DNA from: Chionis minor
Lineage: Eukaryota > Chordata > Aves > Charadriiformes > Chionididae
NCBI GenBank assembly: GCA_013398295.1
Contig: VZSF01000897.1
Coordinates: 19,074-83,073, forward strand
Direction: 5' to 3'
DNA: 64,000 bases
Numbering within the stretch: the first letter of the stretch is position 1; each line of letters begins with the position of its first letter. Under the pieces are notes generated by a model. The model was given only the letters and a program-made list of their open reading frames with translations. It was not told the DNA's origin and searched no databases. This document shows positions 1-13,367 of the stretch, piece by piece. The translations under genes were made by a program, and so were the position numbers.

Positions 1-173
1 ATCTAATCCTGCACCCTAATTTTACAGGATAGACAGAATCTGACGTGGAGGCTTAAAATCTTGTGTATAAGAGTGGCTCTGTTTTTAATGATCAGTGGCT
101 GTTCTTTCTGTTCACATAAGGCAGAATTGCAATCTCTGTGCAGCTCTCAGCTGCACCTGGCTTGCAGTTATGG

Positions 174-480
174 TCATAGAATCATAAAATAGTTTGGGGT
201 GGAAGGGACCTTTAAAGGTTATCTGGTCCAGCCCCCCTGCCATGAGCAGGGGCATCTTCAACTAGATCAGGCTGCTCCATCCAACCTGACCTGGAATGTT
301 TCCAGGGATGAGGCAGCCACCACCTCTCTGGGCAACCTGGGCCGGTGTTTTACCACCCTCAGGATAAAAATGCCTTCCTTCCTTATATCTAGTCTAAATC
401 TACCCTCTTTTCATTTAAAAACACCTACCCCTTGTCCTATCGCAACAAGCCCTTCTTAAATTTTGTCCCCACCTTTCTTA
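174..480 (-). mobile_element. CR1 LINE fragment (antisense, 3' end at left)
   Basis: It starts with CATAGAATCATAAAATAG and a GGTGGAAGGGACCT block, the reverse complement of a CR1 3' tail. The complement of the ORF2 C-terminus follows (CTCTGGGCAACCTGG, CTTGTCCTATCGC). It is diverged and 5'-truncated. Confidence 0.88.
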
Positions 481-1954
481 TAAACATTGTGTTAGGTGGC
501 TGTCATCAAGGCTGTGATAGCACAAGGGCTGGCCAGTAAGCAGGGTCCCCAGCAGCAGGGAGGAACAAGCCAAACCTACCAGTCAGCCCTGGAACCATTC
601 AGCACACTCAGTCTGCCTGTGCCCTACCGAGGAGTGGTGGGAGGCCGGTGAAGATGGTGCCATCTCCCACCCTTCAGCCACGCAAGGTGTGTGGCCAAAC
701 AGCTCTTGACCACGTGGGGAGTTTGATATGTGGCACCCAGTTTTATGCTGCCCCCATTCCTTTCTCTTCTAAAGTAGCAGTCTCCGCCTGATGGTGTTTC
801 ATGACATAAATAGCTTTTATCCTTCTTTTCACCTCTGCTGTCCATTTAATTCCCTGTAGTCCAGCCTCAAGCACTTCTGTGCATGATAGAGTGACACCAA
901 GAGCCATGCGGTGGCTCCAGGAAGGGTTGATAACAGAGGACACCCTTTCTCTGTTCAAGAAACATAGACGAGAAGGCAAGAAGCCATTTATTCTTTTTCC
1001 TCTTGTCGTCTCCTTTTAGTTCTGCTGACGTGATCCAGAATAAAATGGCATTTGACCACATGCAGGTTGGAGGGAACATTAGTTAGGCTGATGGTTTTGG
1101 GGTTCTTTTAGAGCATGTCCTCATCCATCTCTATGTTAAGGCACCACTATCTTTGCTCTTGCTGATTCAGTTTCCTGATGCTGTAGACATGCCCGTCTCT
1201 GGGGAAGCTATTCACTCCTTCGTATGGGAGTGCAGCATCTCTCAGTCCACTTGATAGCTGACTTGTAGCCCTCCTTGCCAAGACAAATTATCTGTAGATC
1301 AATCACTTTGAGTTTACTGTTACCTTTAAGTGTGTCCACAGGATCGTTGGGTTGCAGGTGTGCATGCACAAATGTGAAATAGAAATCCCAGCCCAGGTGA
1401 AAGGTGAGGATTCGCTCCTTCTGAGAGACATCTCGAGTGAATGCAGCTGTGACAGGAATCTGCTGTGCTTTGAGGATCCTTTTTGCTCCTGGAAAAATTA
1501 ACGGTGCTGAGCAGAACTACCCAACCTGGTTATCTGACCCATTGGGCGTCTTTTCACTGATTACACCTTGGCAGGCTGAGCACTCCTCTTTAATCACTTT
1601 GCAGAGGCATGAGTATCGGAGTTGCTCTTGGGATGCACTAAAAAGTTATTCCTTTTCTTGCCTTGAAAACTGTAAATATTCTCATCTGAGAAAAAAATAT
1701 GATGATGGTTTTCAGGTAGGTCTTTGCTTGCTTTCTAGAATACAAGGGGCTGCACAGCACTGCCCCGTACACTCGCTCCTGTTAGACTCTTGTACACTCC
1801 CACACTTTTCCCATCCGTGATCCTGCTTCTAGGTTTGTGATCCCGCATCCATTTGTGCTTCCAGCCTCATGACCCCACGTGGAAACTGCTGTCCTGCAGA
1901 CACAGCTCTTGAACGCTCCCACCACAAGAGCAAGGAGCTTCCTACTTACAACAT
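481..1954. other. Intergenic, nothing recognised
   Basis: Only short chance open frames. No repeat, RNA gene or splice-site pair that I can support. Confidence 0.6.
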
Positions 1955-2432
1955 GAATCATAGAATCATAGAATGGTTTAGGTTGGAAGGGACCTAAAGG
2001 TCTTCTAGTTCCAACCCCCCCTGTCATGGGCAGGGACACCTCCCACTAGACATGGTTGCTCCAAGCCCTGTCCAACCTGACCTTGAACCTCCAGGGGATG
2101 GGGCAGCCATAGCTTCTCTGGGCAACCCCGGCCAGGGGCTCACCACCCTCAGAGTGAAAAATTTCTTCCTGAGATCTAATCTGAATCTTCCCTCTTCCAG
2201 TTTGAAGCCATCACCCCTTGTCCTATCACTACATGCCCTTGTCAAAAGTCCTTCTCCAGCTTTCTTCTAGGCCCCTTTCAGATACTGGAAGGCTACTAGA
2301 AGGTCTCCCCCAAGCCTTCTCTTCTCCAGGCTGAAGAACCCCAACTCTCTCAGCCTGTCTTCATATCAGAGGTGCTCCAGCCCTTTGGTGATCTTTGTGG
2401 CCTCCTCTGGACCTGCTCCAACATGAAATCTG
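1955..2432 (-). mobile_element. CR1 LINE fragment (antisense)
   Basis: It begins with two copies of the AATCATAG unit, then GGTTTAGGTTGGAAGGGACC, and continues through the complement of the ORF2 C-terminus to CTCCTCTGGACCTGCTCC. It resembles the copy at 174 and differs from the two main 3' tail types seen elsewhere in the window. Confidence 0.92.
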
Positions 2433-5400
2433 CCTTTGCTACACTATGGAAAGAACACCCTTCGTTAACTCTTAGCCTGCAATGGTGTTAGCACCAAAGT
2501 GCCTAGTGGTCTGGGAATGATGCTCCATACCCCAAAGACGTGTTGTTTTACCCTGCTCTCTTGTCAATGCCACCAGGTTAGACATCTCCAAGCAGGCTGC
2601 CACGCTGATAATTCATGGGTAGTTAAGCCCAGCCTAACCCATCACCCACCCTAACCAGCTGTAGTGGAAGGGGCTCAATGCTTCGTACTGCGACATCAGC
2701 CTGAGGTCACGAAAAACCCAGAGGGAGTAGGGACAGGACAGCTGTACAGAGGTGCAACCATGTCGCATGATGTATTCGCCATGATGGCCATCAGTAGTGG
2801 TTGGGGTAAAGCCCACTCCAGGGTTTTCACGGTAAATCTGTGCAAAATCTGAGCAAAGTTCAGTGGGTATTGTCCATGAGACCAGGGATACTAATTGCTA
2901 GGATGCTAATTACCAATTTGTGGGATTGTATTTAGCCCAGTGACTCCCGATGCAGCACCTCTGAAGGGTGAAGGGTTCTGTTCCTTGTCTCCCTTCAGAT
3001 GAAGAAGGCGCTCATCTCTTCTACACCTGTTCTCAAAATTGTGTAAACTGCTCAAACTTACCTAAAATTCAGCTGAGACACCAAGTTTTTTAAAAATCTG
3101 CTCTAAATAATGAAAAATAAGATCAAATTACTTATAGCTTGTGTCTGTGGCAACTTGGCACTGCATCCTGCTGCCTTCCAGCCTTGGACTGCTGATAGTT
3201 AATCTTAAACTGAAGGGTCCATTTTTGAGTGACCAAGCACGCTACATTCAACATCTGCTCATGATGGAGACAGGGTCTCCTTCACTCACCATTCATTGTG
3301 AGATCTTGATGGATAAGGTCAAACTATCAGAGCTCTCACTAATATTTCGAGGGGATTTGGGGATCTTAGTCCATATCTGGCCAGAGGTGTTTAGAAGTTG
3401 TTTCTGTGTTTTCAATGAACTCAGGAAAGTACTTCCCAAGCCATGATCTGCATATTTTATCCCTTACTCTTCTGATCTGCCAGTTGCTGTCATTTTTGAG
3501 ACCCGTGGAGCTTTGTGGGTGGTGACCACTGGGAATTGAAAGAAATTGGCTTTCTGGAGTTGAAGCATCTTGCAAGACTGGGACAAGCATTTGTATCTGT
3601 GTTAGAGAAGGTCTTAGTTCTGCTTCTACCCAAGCGTGTCTGCGTTGCCTTGCCAAAGGCTGAGTGAACAGAGTAGATACATACCATAACCACATCCTCA
3701 TCTGGTGGAAACCACCTGATTGCTTTAGATTAGCCTTCCCCAACGGAGAGCACACCACCAGTAGGCACAAAATGCTGCCATCACATGAGGAAGCATTGTG
3801 TTATGCTCCCTGCATAGCTGTCCCTGTGCAGTACTGGGACTTACCACCTCTTCAGTGCCGTGTTTCCAATTTCTAACATCTGCTGCCTGTCCAGTTGCCT
3901 GATGTGGCAGTGAACTGGGCTACCAAATGATGCCAGTAATTGAAATGGGATGGGTGACCAGCACAACAGAGACTCCAGCCCAGCTTTCCCAGTCCCATCT
4001 TGCTGTGGTATCCCAGCAGGGTATTTCCCTGTACCTCCTGCAGAGCATTCAGCTACAGTCAGTGAAACGTGTTCTGTATTATTTCCAAGGGGTAGGCAGG
4101 GGGGAGGTCCCTGTTTCATCTGATCGGGCTTAATTTCATTTATTTAGTAACTTACTGTTTAGAGTAAGTTAAGAGTTAAGTAGAGAGAGTTATAAAAAAA
4201 CTTACTGTTTTTTTTAATCTCAAGGCGTTTTCTCTGTCCAACATAGGCACATGTGCCTTCCACATTGTGGGCTTTAACTGAACAACTGGTTCCTAATTCA
4301 TCTGCAATTTAATAAGGGGTATTTCCCCTTCATGGTGTCCCCAGTCATGTTGCCTGCGCTGTTGAGTTCTCCCTTCTGTCTGGTTTCTCTGGGACCTACA
4401 TGCTGATTTTTCCTGTAGTTGGGATGTTTGTGCCAAGACACTTACAGACTCTCCCTAGCTGTTGATTTCTGTGAAATTCGGCTTGGAATTTTGTAGGGAA
4501 GACGGCAAAAGCCCAAAGATATAGATGTACATACAGACTGACTGTACTTGCTTGGTTCCACAAGGAAATCATGGTAAGAGTGTTTTCAAAGATTGTGGTA
4601 GTGAGGAAAGACTTAGAGGCATTTAGCAACAGCAGCCGGGGTGAATGAGACATATGAAGATGGTGTTGAAGGTGTCTTGAACAGAAAGCAAAAGGCCGGT
4701 CCCTTCAGCTCCAGGTGATGCTGCAAGAGAAAGGCAGGGGTAGAGGCAGTGAGGCTGGGATGGGGAGGGAAATGCACGGTCGCCTGTGGGAAGCAGGGAG
4801 ATCATGCTGGACTAGAAGATACAGAGCATCTTGATGGCTTCCAGGCAGCATGTGGGTACCTCCAGAGAGAGCCATATGCCACTGGAGGTCTGGCTTAGCA
4901 TCACAAGAGATAAATTTCGTCTTCTTCCCCGTAGTAACCTCAGAAGCACCAAGAGATGCTCCACATTGTCACTCCAAGTACTTCGCTGGAAGGCCGTTCA
5001 GGCAGTGGTCCTTCACACTTGTCATCTCAGCTTTCCTGCAAAAGGAGCGCTTGTGGTGACACTGGTTTGGGCACACAAACCATTTCCGTATATTCCATAT
5101 ATGGCTCTATGGGTCTGGTTTGGTCATTCTTGGTGGTCAATGCTTGCTGGGTCCGTATCGTGGAATACCAGACAGGGCAACATCAGTGCCCAAAGGTGCG
5201 GGGTTTGTTCAGTACATCCATAGTTTCAATAGTGGCTCTTCTCAAGCTGCTATGCATGAGTTGAAGTGGTATATGGACCATTGATCTCCAGTTCCAGTTG
5301 TTGGTATGGAAGTTTGTGGCCCTTTATATCTGCATAAGGCAACTCTGGCACCATAAAGGTCTGACAATGAACACAAAGCTTCTTTAGCTGGTGAACCTTA

Positions 5401-5536
5401 TATGCTCGAAGAAGAGAAAGTTTGAATGTGAAGTCTACCCTGAAAACCCCCAAAACACTGTGTTTTAGACAGAAAAAGATCTGTGCTGGGTGGAGTGACC
5501 TCATCCAGAGGTCACAGTCCATCAGAGTCATTGATG
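2433..5536. other. Intergenic, nothing recognised
   Basis: Several overlapping open frames of 60-134 codons occur, the longest around 3366-3770 (minus) and 4831-5223 (plus). None shows a family motif or a bounded exon. Confidence 0.6.
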
Positions 5537-6161
5537 TGCCCAGGTGGCCAAGAAGGCCAATGGCATCTTGGCCTGTATCAAGAATGGTGTGACCAGCAGG
5601 AGCAGGGAAGTGATTGTGGCCCTGTGCTCAGCACTGGTGAGGCCGCAGCTCGAGTGCTGTGTTCAGTTTTGGGCACCGCAGTATCGGAGAGACATTGAGG
5701 GGCTGGAGCGTGTCCAGAGAAGGGCAACGAAGCTGGTGAGGGGTCTGGAGAACAAGTCTTATGAGGAGCGGCTGAGGGAGTTGGGATTGTTTAGCCTGGA
5801 GAAGAGAAGGTTGAGGGGAGACCTTCTCACTCTCTACAACTGCCTGAAAGGAGGTTATAGCCAGGTGGGGTCAATGTCTTCTCCCAAGTAACAAGCGATA
5901 GGACAAGAGGAAATGGCCTCAAGTTGTGCCAGGGGAGGTTTAGGTTGGATATTAGGAAAAACTTCTTTCCCGAAAGGGTTCTCAAGCCTTGGAACAGGCT
6001 GCCCAGGGAGGTGGTGGAATCGCCGTCCCTGGAGGTATTTAAAAGCCGGGCAGACGTGGTGCTGAGGGACATGGGTTAGGGGTGGTTTTGGCATAGGTTT
6101 ATGGTTGGACTCGCTGATCTTGAAGGTCTCTTCCAACCCAAGTGGTTCTATGATTCTATGT
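5537..6161 (+). mobile_element. CR1 LINE fragment (sense), ORF2 C-terminus and 3' tail
   Basis: It encodes the CR1 reverse transcriptase C-terminal tract ([49 protein letters not shown]), then the short 3' UTR and ATTCTATGATTCTATG-type tail. The frame is broken after about 115 codons. Dead and 5'-truncated. Confidence 0.95.
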
Positions 6162-7589
6162 TTTACGAGGGTCTGGTTTGACCCAGCATGCACTCTATTG
6201 ATGCGATAATGCTTTTGGCTCTTCGCAAGGTGCTGCGCAGCCTGCCTGGGTCCAAACAGCAATTAGAGGGAGCAGAAGGGTGAGTGCTCCTCCCCTTGAG
6301 TGGCCTTCCTGTCGGATGTCGGGGGACCATTCGTCCTTTGTCCACCACCTGTGTACATGTGGTATCTCAGCCACTGGATTCCCCTTGCATGGGGCATCAA
6401 ATGGCTGATAGATGCCAATGGATTTCAGCTGTGAGCGGAGATGAAGTGGAAAGACAGAGAGGAGATATTTCATAGCCCCTTGGCAGCCCCCAGAGCCATG
6501 CTACGGTTGCATTAACAGCCTGAGCCCAAGCAGGAAGGTTACGAGAAGAAAGTATGTGCAGGTTGTGTTTTGACTGCAGCCTGTTGAAAACATCTCAGCT
6601 AGCCTGTGACCTGGCTCAGGCTGGAGGTGGTTGATTTGGTTCATGGGCTCCAAACAATGCACGGGGAAGACGTGAGACACTAAAATGTTGAACCTTACAT
6701 TTTTGCTGGGTTTCATTCTTCATTCAGCCGTCGTCTTGACTCAACTCCCTTGCTGTGTGGCTTTGCTGTGGATTGAAAGACGTGGTGTCTTGCCCTGAGG
6801 TGGTGCTGGCAGTGATTTCGAACATCTGGTGCCTCCAGCCCTTCGTACCTCAAAAGCAGAGCTGTGGGCAGGGATTAGCATGAAGCTTGGCAGAGGAATG
6901 GTAGACTTTTGGGCGTTGATGGTGAGCAAAATGGGACATGAGCAGTTGAACCTGGTGTAAGTTGCTGGCAGGGTGCTGACGTGCTTCCGATGGGGACCAT
7001 GCCCTCCCTGGTGAAACCTCAACATCTGCGGTTGTGACCAGGATGCACCAGGCTGTGGGTGCAGGACTGACCACTGCACAAAGTTGAGGGCAAACGCAGC
7101 CGCCCTCCCCGTCCCATGGTGACTGGCTTCTTGGTGAGCCACTTCCCAAGCCTTCTTCAGGGTATGTGTCCAGACAGTGAGATGTATGACCCTTCCCACC
7201 ACTTCCAGCTCTATATCCAGGAACAAGATGAGGCTCTGGGGTCTTGAAGTGATCAGGTGTTTAATACTTTCCTTTCGGGCATGGGAATGGCAAGGACTGC
7301 GTGCTACTGAACTGTGTGGTTTGACAGGAAGATAAATAGACTTGCTGAGCAACATTAAATATAAAAGGCCAGGAGCTCCCCTGTTTGGCCCCACATCTCC
7401 AAATTGAGTTTCGAAGCTGTAATTTTAAGCTGGCGTGGGACAGGTATGGATGGAAGGGCTGTCAAGTCCAGGCAGCGTCTGCTGCTCGAGGGGGAAGGAG
7501 CTGATGTAAAATGTGATCTCGGTGAATGGGGAGCCCTGGGCTGAGGTATAACACACCGGCACATGCCTCCTTTCCAAAAAATACACATA

Positions 7590-7623
7590 AAAAGGTTAAA
7601 AAAAAAAAAAAATAATGAAAAAA
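7590..7623 (+). repeat. A-rich tract
   Basis: About 14 A followed by TAATGAAAAAA. No retrogene or LINE body recognised next to it. Confidence 0.8.
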
Positions 7624-7754
7624 CCTACAACCCAGAATGAGCAAGGACGGGTGGACCCTGTGCTTAGCAGCATGTCCTTAAAGCAAATCAAGCTAACTGG
7701 ATCTCAGGCTGAATTAGTAAGAGTGAAGCCAGCAAGGCCAGGGAAGAGACCTCT

Positions 7755-7940
7755 CCCCTCTGTCTGGCACTTGTGAGGTGACATTTGGAGCATGATGTCC
7801 AATTTCGGGCTCTCCAGTACAGGAAGGTTATTGATATACTGGAGTGTGGCCAGTGGAGGTGACTGAGATGTTTGGGGGCTGGAGAACATGACATATGAGG
7901 AGATGGTTGGAGATTTGAGGCCATTCAGGCTTGGAGAAGG
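7755..7940 (+). mobile_element. Decayed CR1 LINE remnant (sense)
   Basis: CR1 ORF2 words can be read with many changes: CACTTGTGAGGTGACATTTGGAG, GGGCTCTCCAGTACA, and GGGGCTGGAGAACATGACATATGAGGAG. No intact tail. It is much older than the other copies. Confidence 0.65.
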
Positions 7941-9221
7941 GTCCTCTGGGGCACCTTTCCCAACCTAAACCATGATTTTACGGTTTGGTGGCATCTGATC
8001 AGTCCTTCAGCTGTGCTGTAGTGCCCGTTACAGCAAGCACTGAGCTCGCAGGGCTCCGTGCAGAAGATGAGCTGTCTGTGTGTCTCCTCTGCCACCCACT
8101 CCTTGGGCAACTTGTGGTAATGGAGCATTGCAGGACCCCCAGCGCATCCAATGTCCTGGGTGAGAGCCATCCTTCTCTGCCCTGTAACAGAGCCTTTTAC
8201 CAGCTCCCGGGCATCCAAAATTGTAACTCAGGCCACCAGAGATGATGACGTTATCTTTCAAATCATGCTTTTTTAGAAATGAAGGTGGCTCTGTAACACC
8301 TCCAAGCTTTAGGCTCAGGAGTTTAGACGCCGCAAAGGGAAAATTGAGAGAATGCGGTGTGGCTGCTTTCTGAAAGGGTCATTTTCATTTATTTGCTTTA
8401 AAATGGCTTAAGTTTGAAGTGTATCATCAGATAGGAGAATTTGCTGGATTATGTTCTTCTTTAAGAAAAACCAAAATGTTTCAAGCTGTGCCTTGTAGGC
8501 ATTTCTTTTGGAAAACTCCGGTTTGCAGGCGGGGAAATTTTGAAATGGCTCAAGATTTGAAATCCTCTTAAGGAACCGGGTGGGATACCACTTGATGAAG
8601 AAGCTGTGGACACTGCTCCTGTGTGACAGACGTACACGTGTGGGGATGTCTGGTGACTCACTTTCTGCAGGAACTGTCACATGTCGCAGCAGCCGCTTCT
8701 CCAGGGACGGTCCTTGAGGCTGCTGCTCAGTCATTGTCATTCAGCATCCGAATCTAAAGGATTTTTTATAAAGATGGGCTTCTCTGGTTTTGTTTTAATG
8801 AAGTAAAGAGACATGGTGCCAACAGCAACACAACAGATGTCTGCGATCCCTCCAGTGACGGTGCATAGGACACGCCAGACTGGAGGATTAACTGTCTGCG
8901 ATCCTGGTGCCGCAGGGGTCAGACATGGAGGTGGGTTCAGTGGCCTGAACATGTAAATATTTACTGTATTTTCAGGTTCTGGATTGTATCTCCAGGCTTC
9001 CAAAAGACTCTGCAGGAGAGTGGAGGTCTCTCCTAATTCCTGAGACATAACTGTGAGCCGAGTGCATGTCTCAGCTGCCCGGTGGCACGTCTTATGCCAC
9101 TAAATACCTGGTTTTAGGCAAAGGCACCAGACCCACTGTGTCTTAACAAGTTCTTCGGCATCAGCCGAGCCTAAATAACACCGTGTGTATTCCTGCGTGG
9201 CCCATGACCAGGATGATTTAG

Positions 9222-9694
9222 AATCATAGAATCACCCAGGTTGGAAGAGACCTTTAAGATCATGGAGTCCAACCATCAACCTAACTTTGCCAAACCCACC
9301 ACTACCCCATGTCCCTCAGTACCCCATCTGCCCGGCTGGGGAATACCTCCAGGGATGGTGATTCTACCATTTCCCTGGACAGCCAGTTCCAATGCTTGAT
9401 AACCCTTTCTGTGAAGAAAGTTTTCCTAATCTCCAATCTAAACCTCCCCTGGTGCAACTTGAGGCCATTTCCTCTTGTCCTATCACCTGTTACTTGGGAG
9501 AAGAGACCAGTGCCCATCTCACTACACCCTCCTCTCAGGCAGTTGTAGAGAGCCAGAAGGTCTCCCCTCAGCATCCTTTTCTCCAGGGCTGAACAACCCC
9601 AATTCCCTCAACCGCTCCTCACAAGACTTGTGCTCCAGACCCCTCACCAGCTCCGTTGCCCTTCTCTGGACACGCTCCAGCACCTCAATGTCCT
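9222..9694 (-). mobile_element. CR1 LINE fragment (antisense)
   Basis: The left end is AGAATCATAGAATCACCCAGG; then comes the 3' tail type shared with the copies at 5537, 15562 and 28075 (ends its ORF as ...RADxVLRDMG-like on the minus strand). The ORF2 complement runs to CTCTGGACACGCTCCAGCACC. Confidence 0.95.
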
Positions 9695-12600
9695 AAATTC
9701 AAAGTAAATGAGCTCATTCCTCTTCCTCTCTGCCTAAAATAGCATTTTTGCCCTTGCATATATACTGGCCTAGGAGTATTTTCTTGCTGAAAGGCTTCCT
9801 TTCTGCTTGTGCGTTGTGTTTTGTTAAACCACGGTAATTTGCTCGCGGAGCTAAGCCCTTAATCTCCCCATCTGTACAACATACAGCTATTTAATGTTAC
9901 TTCACTTAAAATACATAACAAATTTTGCATATTTAAAGCAGATAATATGGCGGCACTTGCATAAGCGTGGGCAGAGTCAAGGGGAAGTTTTTGGCTGGGT
10001 CTCTGCACTTCATTGTCTGGCTGGTACTTATGGGCTTAACTTATAGGTACTTACAGGCTTAACCACACTTGAGTTCTTTGAAGGCTTTTCTTTGGTTTAT
10101 TTCCTCTTTTATTTAGTAAATAGTAAAAAGGGAAGAGGCAAATTTTGAACGCGCTTTTGACTAACTGCAAATGGCTGGAAATAAATGGCTGCACGTGGCT
10201 TTATTCTGTTACAAAAGCAGGATGGGCAAAATTGCCGCTGAACTGTAAGCAAAGGGTCACCCTGCTCTGCAATTACTGTTGGTCCCTAATGCACTGAATT
10301 GCAAATCATATCCGTTCCTGGAGCGTAATACTATCTGGCTCTGCGTGCCAGACTAAAATGAGCTCATAGAGCCGAGCAGCCTGAGAAAACAGCTTTCAGA
10401 AGAGATGGGAAAATGGCCTTAATCTCCAAACAGAGTGGGAAAGTAATCAGCCTCAGTTCCTTACCTCTGCGAGGAAGACCTTTGCACAACAGCAAGGGGC
10501 AAAGGTACCACTTGCAAATAGCCCTGTGTTAACAGCTTCACTGCTGGGTGTTGCCGCGCTGCGGGAGGATGTTTTCAGGGACGGGCATCCCATTGGTTTC
10601 CGGATGGAGCGGCTTGCTGGGAACGTCTACGAATGATAGATTTCCCTGTCCTGGACTCCAAAATGTGCTTTGAAACGGCAAGTGGAAATGTATCGCAGGG
10701 ATAAAACTTTTAACTATTTCAACTCTTCTGATTTTTTTTTTTTTCTCCAGCCAGAGTGAAAGATTTTTACCAGCAGAATTTTGCCGGCATTTGTCGTGCC
10801 TTCATGACAGAGTGATCCAAACTGAAGAGCAGCTAAGCTCCTGAACTGGACCGCTCATTAAAATGGGATGAGTCCAGACCTTGCTGCCAGAGTCTGGCAG
10901 CATCAGTGGTTTCTGCAACCACGATGCTTGGCCATCTCAAGAGCACAAATTCTCTTGACCTTCTCTTTTTTTTGGCATTTTGCTTCCCATAGGGGCTGTT
11001 TTTGCTAGGAGGACTCCACTGGGAACGTGCATCAGGGCTGAGGCCAGGACCTCTTGGTCTAAAAAGCATTGCGTAGTTGAGAGAAGAGAGCATGCTTGTT
11101 GGGTTGGAACTTTGGAGCTCAGTCTGCTTTGGTGCTCAGCTACCAAAATGAGGTTAATTTTTCATCCCTGGCAATATTTTTGCCACCTGCCCACCATGCC
11201 TACTTCGTCTGTATCTCTGAATTTCAATGCAACTCTGTACCAGTATGCCCAGTTAGCTCTGGAACTGGCAGCAACACATCCTAACCTGGCAATTAGTGAT
11301 GCAGAGGTACTGCTTCTGTTTCTGGAGTCAATGTCTCTGGAGGCTACCCTGTGGTGTAGCCACTGGTTCAGAGCTGCCAGGGGATTGGTCTGCATGGTGC
11401 GGTACAGATTTACCCGTATTTTCCTGGATGCGCAAGTTTAAAGGTCCCCAGTGAAGCACTGTAACAGCTATTTCTGGTTCTTAAAAAGAAAAACCACTTT
11501 TCCCATGAGATTTATGTCATCCTAAATTTAGAAGACCTGAAAGGTACTAATGGTCAAAAGGAGATCGCCTGCATGATTTTTTTTTCTGCTTGCTTTTTTT
11601 TCCCCTAAGTTGATGAATAATACAGAGTGAGAACATTTAAAGTTGTTTGCAATATATGCTGTACAGGGCACAGAATGTGGGTCACGCTTTGATAAGTACC
11701 GGTGTCACATACCAAACCTCTGCCTCCTTTAACTAATCTGCCGGCGCACGCTTGCCCCGATATCCTGTGGTGAGTGGCTGTGCTTGGTTTCACACTGGAG
11801 ATCAAATGCAGCTCATTGCTGCCGACCGTGCAGGGAAGTAGGTTTGGTCATATCATCTTGTTCTTTAATTATTTTTCCAAAGAGTTGAAACAGTCGCCTT
11901 CTCCTCCAAAACCACATCACTGCTTCAAGCGGGGATGTTGTTGTCTCCCTGGGCACAGGTTTGATCTTTTGTGTTGCTACTGGCATTTTCCTTCACAAAA
12001 CGAGCAAATCGGAGCATGATAATAAATAAATTCAAGGGTGAAAAGTGAGTGTAGGGAGAACAACTTAAAAATGCAGTGGGCAGGAGGACCCACTTAATGT
12101 AATTCCATTTCTACCTGTACATGTGTGTATTTTGCTCTCTCTAAGCAATACTCCATGTTTCACCTCCGTGTTTTTCATTAAGAGAACTTGGCGTGCATCC
12201 AAAGGAAGTGAAATCATCTTTGTTCCACGCCTAGAGAAATCAAGGTGCAGCAAAACGAGATGGTTTGTCCAAGCTGATGTAGGACTGAGAGGTAATGGTG
12301 GGCTCTGTTGCTTTCCTTCCATCCCTGTGATACGTACCAGTATCATACTGGGCGCCACAGTGGCTACAAAACCCGTGGCTGTTGTGACCCAGCAGGAGAT
12401 GGGCAGGGAGATGAGCTGGTGTTTGCCACACTCTCCACGCAGCAACCCCTTCACCCCACACTGAAAGTCAGTCTAAACCCTATCCCATTTCCCATAGCAT
12501 CGCACGGTTTTTGCCCTTCAGCCCCTTCCTGTGGCTTTCAGAGTCTGCAAGGGGTTGTGAAACAAGGTACCTGGAGTGTCATCTCCTGGTGAAGTCGCTG

Positions 12601-12807
12601 GGTGGTCACAGTGAGATTGGGCTGCTCCCCAGGCTTCTCATACACTTTTTTTCAGCCTTGGTGCAAACTCTAGTGTTAAGATTTGAGTTGTTTCCAAAAG
12701 TACATGGGCTCAAGAAAGCCACCACAATCATAATTTGTCAAAGAGCTGTAGAGTTGTCCCATCTTCAGCAGCCACATCTACTCAGGTGTGGGCATCTGCT
12801 TGTGCTG
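9695..12807. other. Intergenic, nothing recognised
   Basis: The first part (about 9,700-10,750) is AT-rich with no long open frame and no repeat I know; a conserved non-coding element is possible but cannot be judged from one sequence. Confidence 0.55.
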
Positions 12808-13367
12808 GCTGAGGTCATTCTCCCCCTCTGCTCTGCCCTGGTGAGGTCACATCTGGAGGACTGGGTCCAGTTCTGGGCTCCCCAGTTCAAGAAGGACAGG
12901 GAACTGCTGGAGAGGGGACAGCAAAGGGCTACAGAGATGATCAAGGGACTGGAACATCTTTCTGATGAGGAAAGGCTGAGGGAGTTGGGGCTTTTTAGTC
13001 TGGAGAAGAGCAGACTGAGGGGGGATCTCATCAATGCTTACAAATACTTAAAGGGAGGGTGCAGGGAGGATGGACCCAGTCTTTTTTCAGTGGTGCCCAG
13101 AGATAGGACAAGAGAGAACGGGCACAAACTCAAAGATAAGAAGTCCCAGCTGCACATGAGGAGGAACTTGTTTCCTTTGCGGGTGGCAGAGCCCTGGCAG
13201 AGGCTGCCCAGAGAGGTGGTGGAGTCTCTGACTCTGGAGACGTTCCCAACCCGCCTGGACACCATCCTGTGCCACCTGCTGTAGGTGGATCTGCTCTGGA
13301 TGGGGCAGTTGGACGAGATCATCTCCAAAGGTCCCTTCCAACCCCAGTAATTCTGTAATTCTGGCTA
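12808..13367 (+). mobile_element. CR1 LINE fragment (sense), long ORF2 remnant
   Basis: It encodes [20 protein letters not shown] through [11 protein letters not shown] to ...[11 protein letters not shown], then the second 3' tail type (GTGGATCTGCTCTGG...CCCCAGTAATTCTG). An unusually long open frame runs from 12511 to 13284 across the unique/CR1 boundary; only its right two thirds is CR1. Confidence 0.95.

Larger units (their letters stand above)
6162..9221. other. Intergenic, apart from the decayed CR1 and A-rich tract
   Basis: A 217-codon minus-strand open frame at 6741-7394 is the longest here. Its composition (many His, Ser, Pro) and lack of any recognisable domain make chance most likely. 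Confidence 0.6.

Noticed and set aside
4831..5264. Three overlapping plus-strand open frames
   Set aside because: Several frames open at once and no motif; looks like stop-poor non-coding DNA.
6741..7394. 217-codon minus-strand open frame
   Set aside because: No domain, no bounded exons, overlapping frame also open, and composition typical of chance translation.
12511..13284. 257-codon plus-strand open frame as a host gene
   Set aside because: Its right two thirds is CR1 ORF2 and the left part is unrelated flank read in the same frame by chance.
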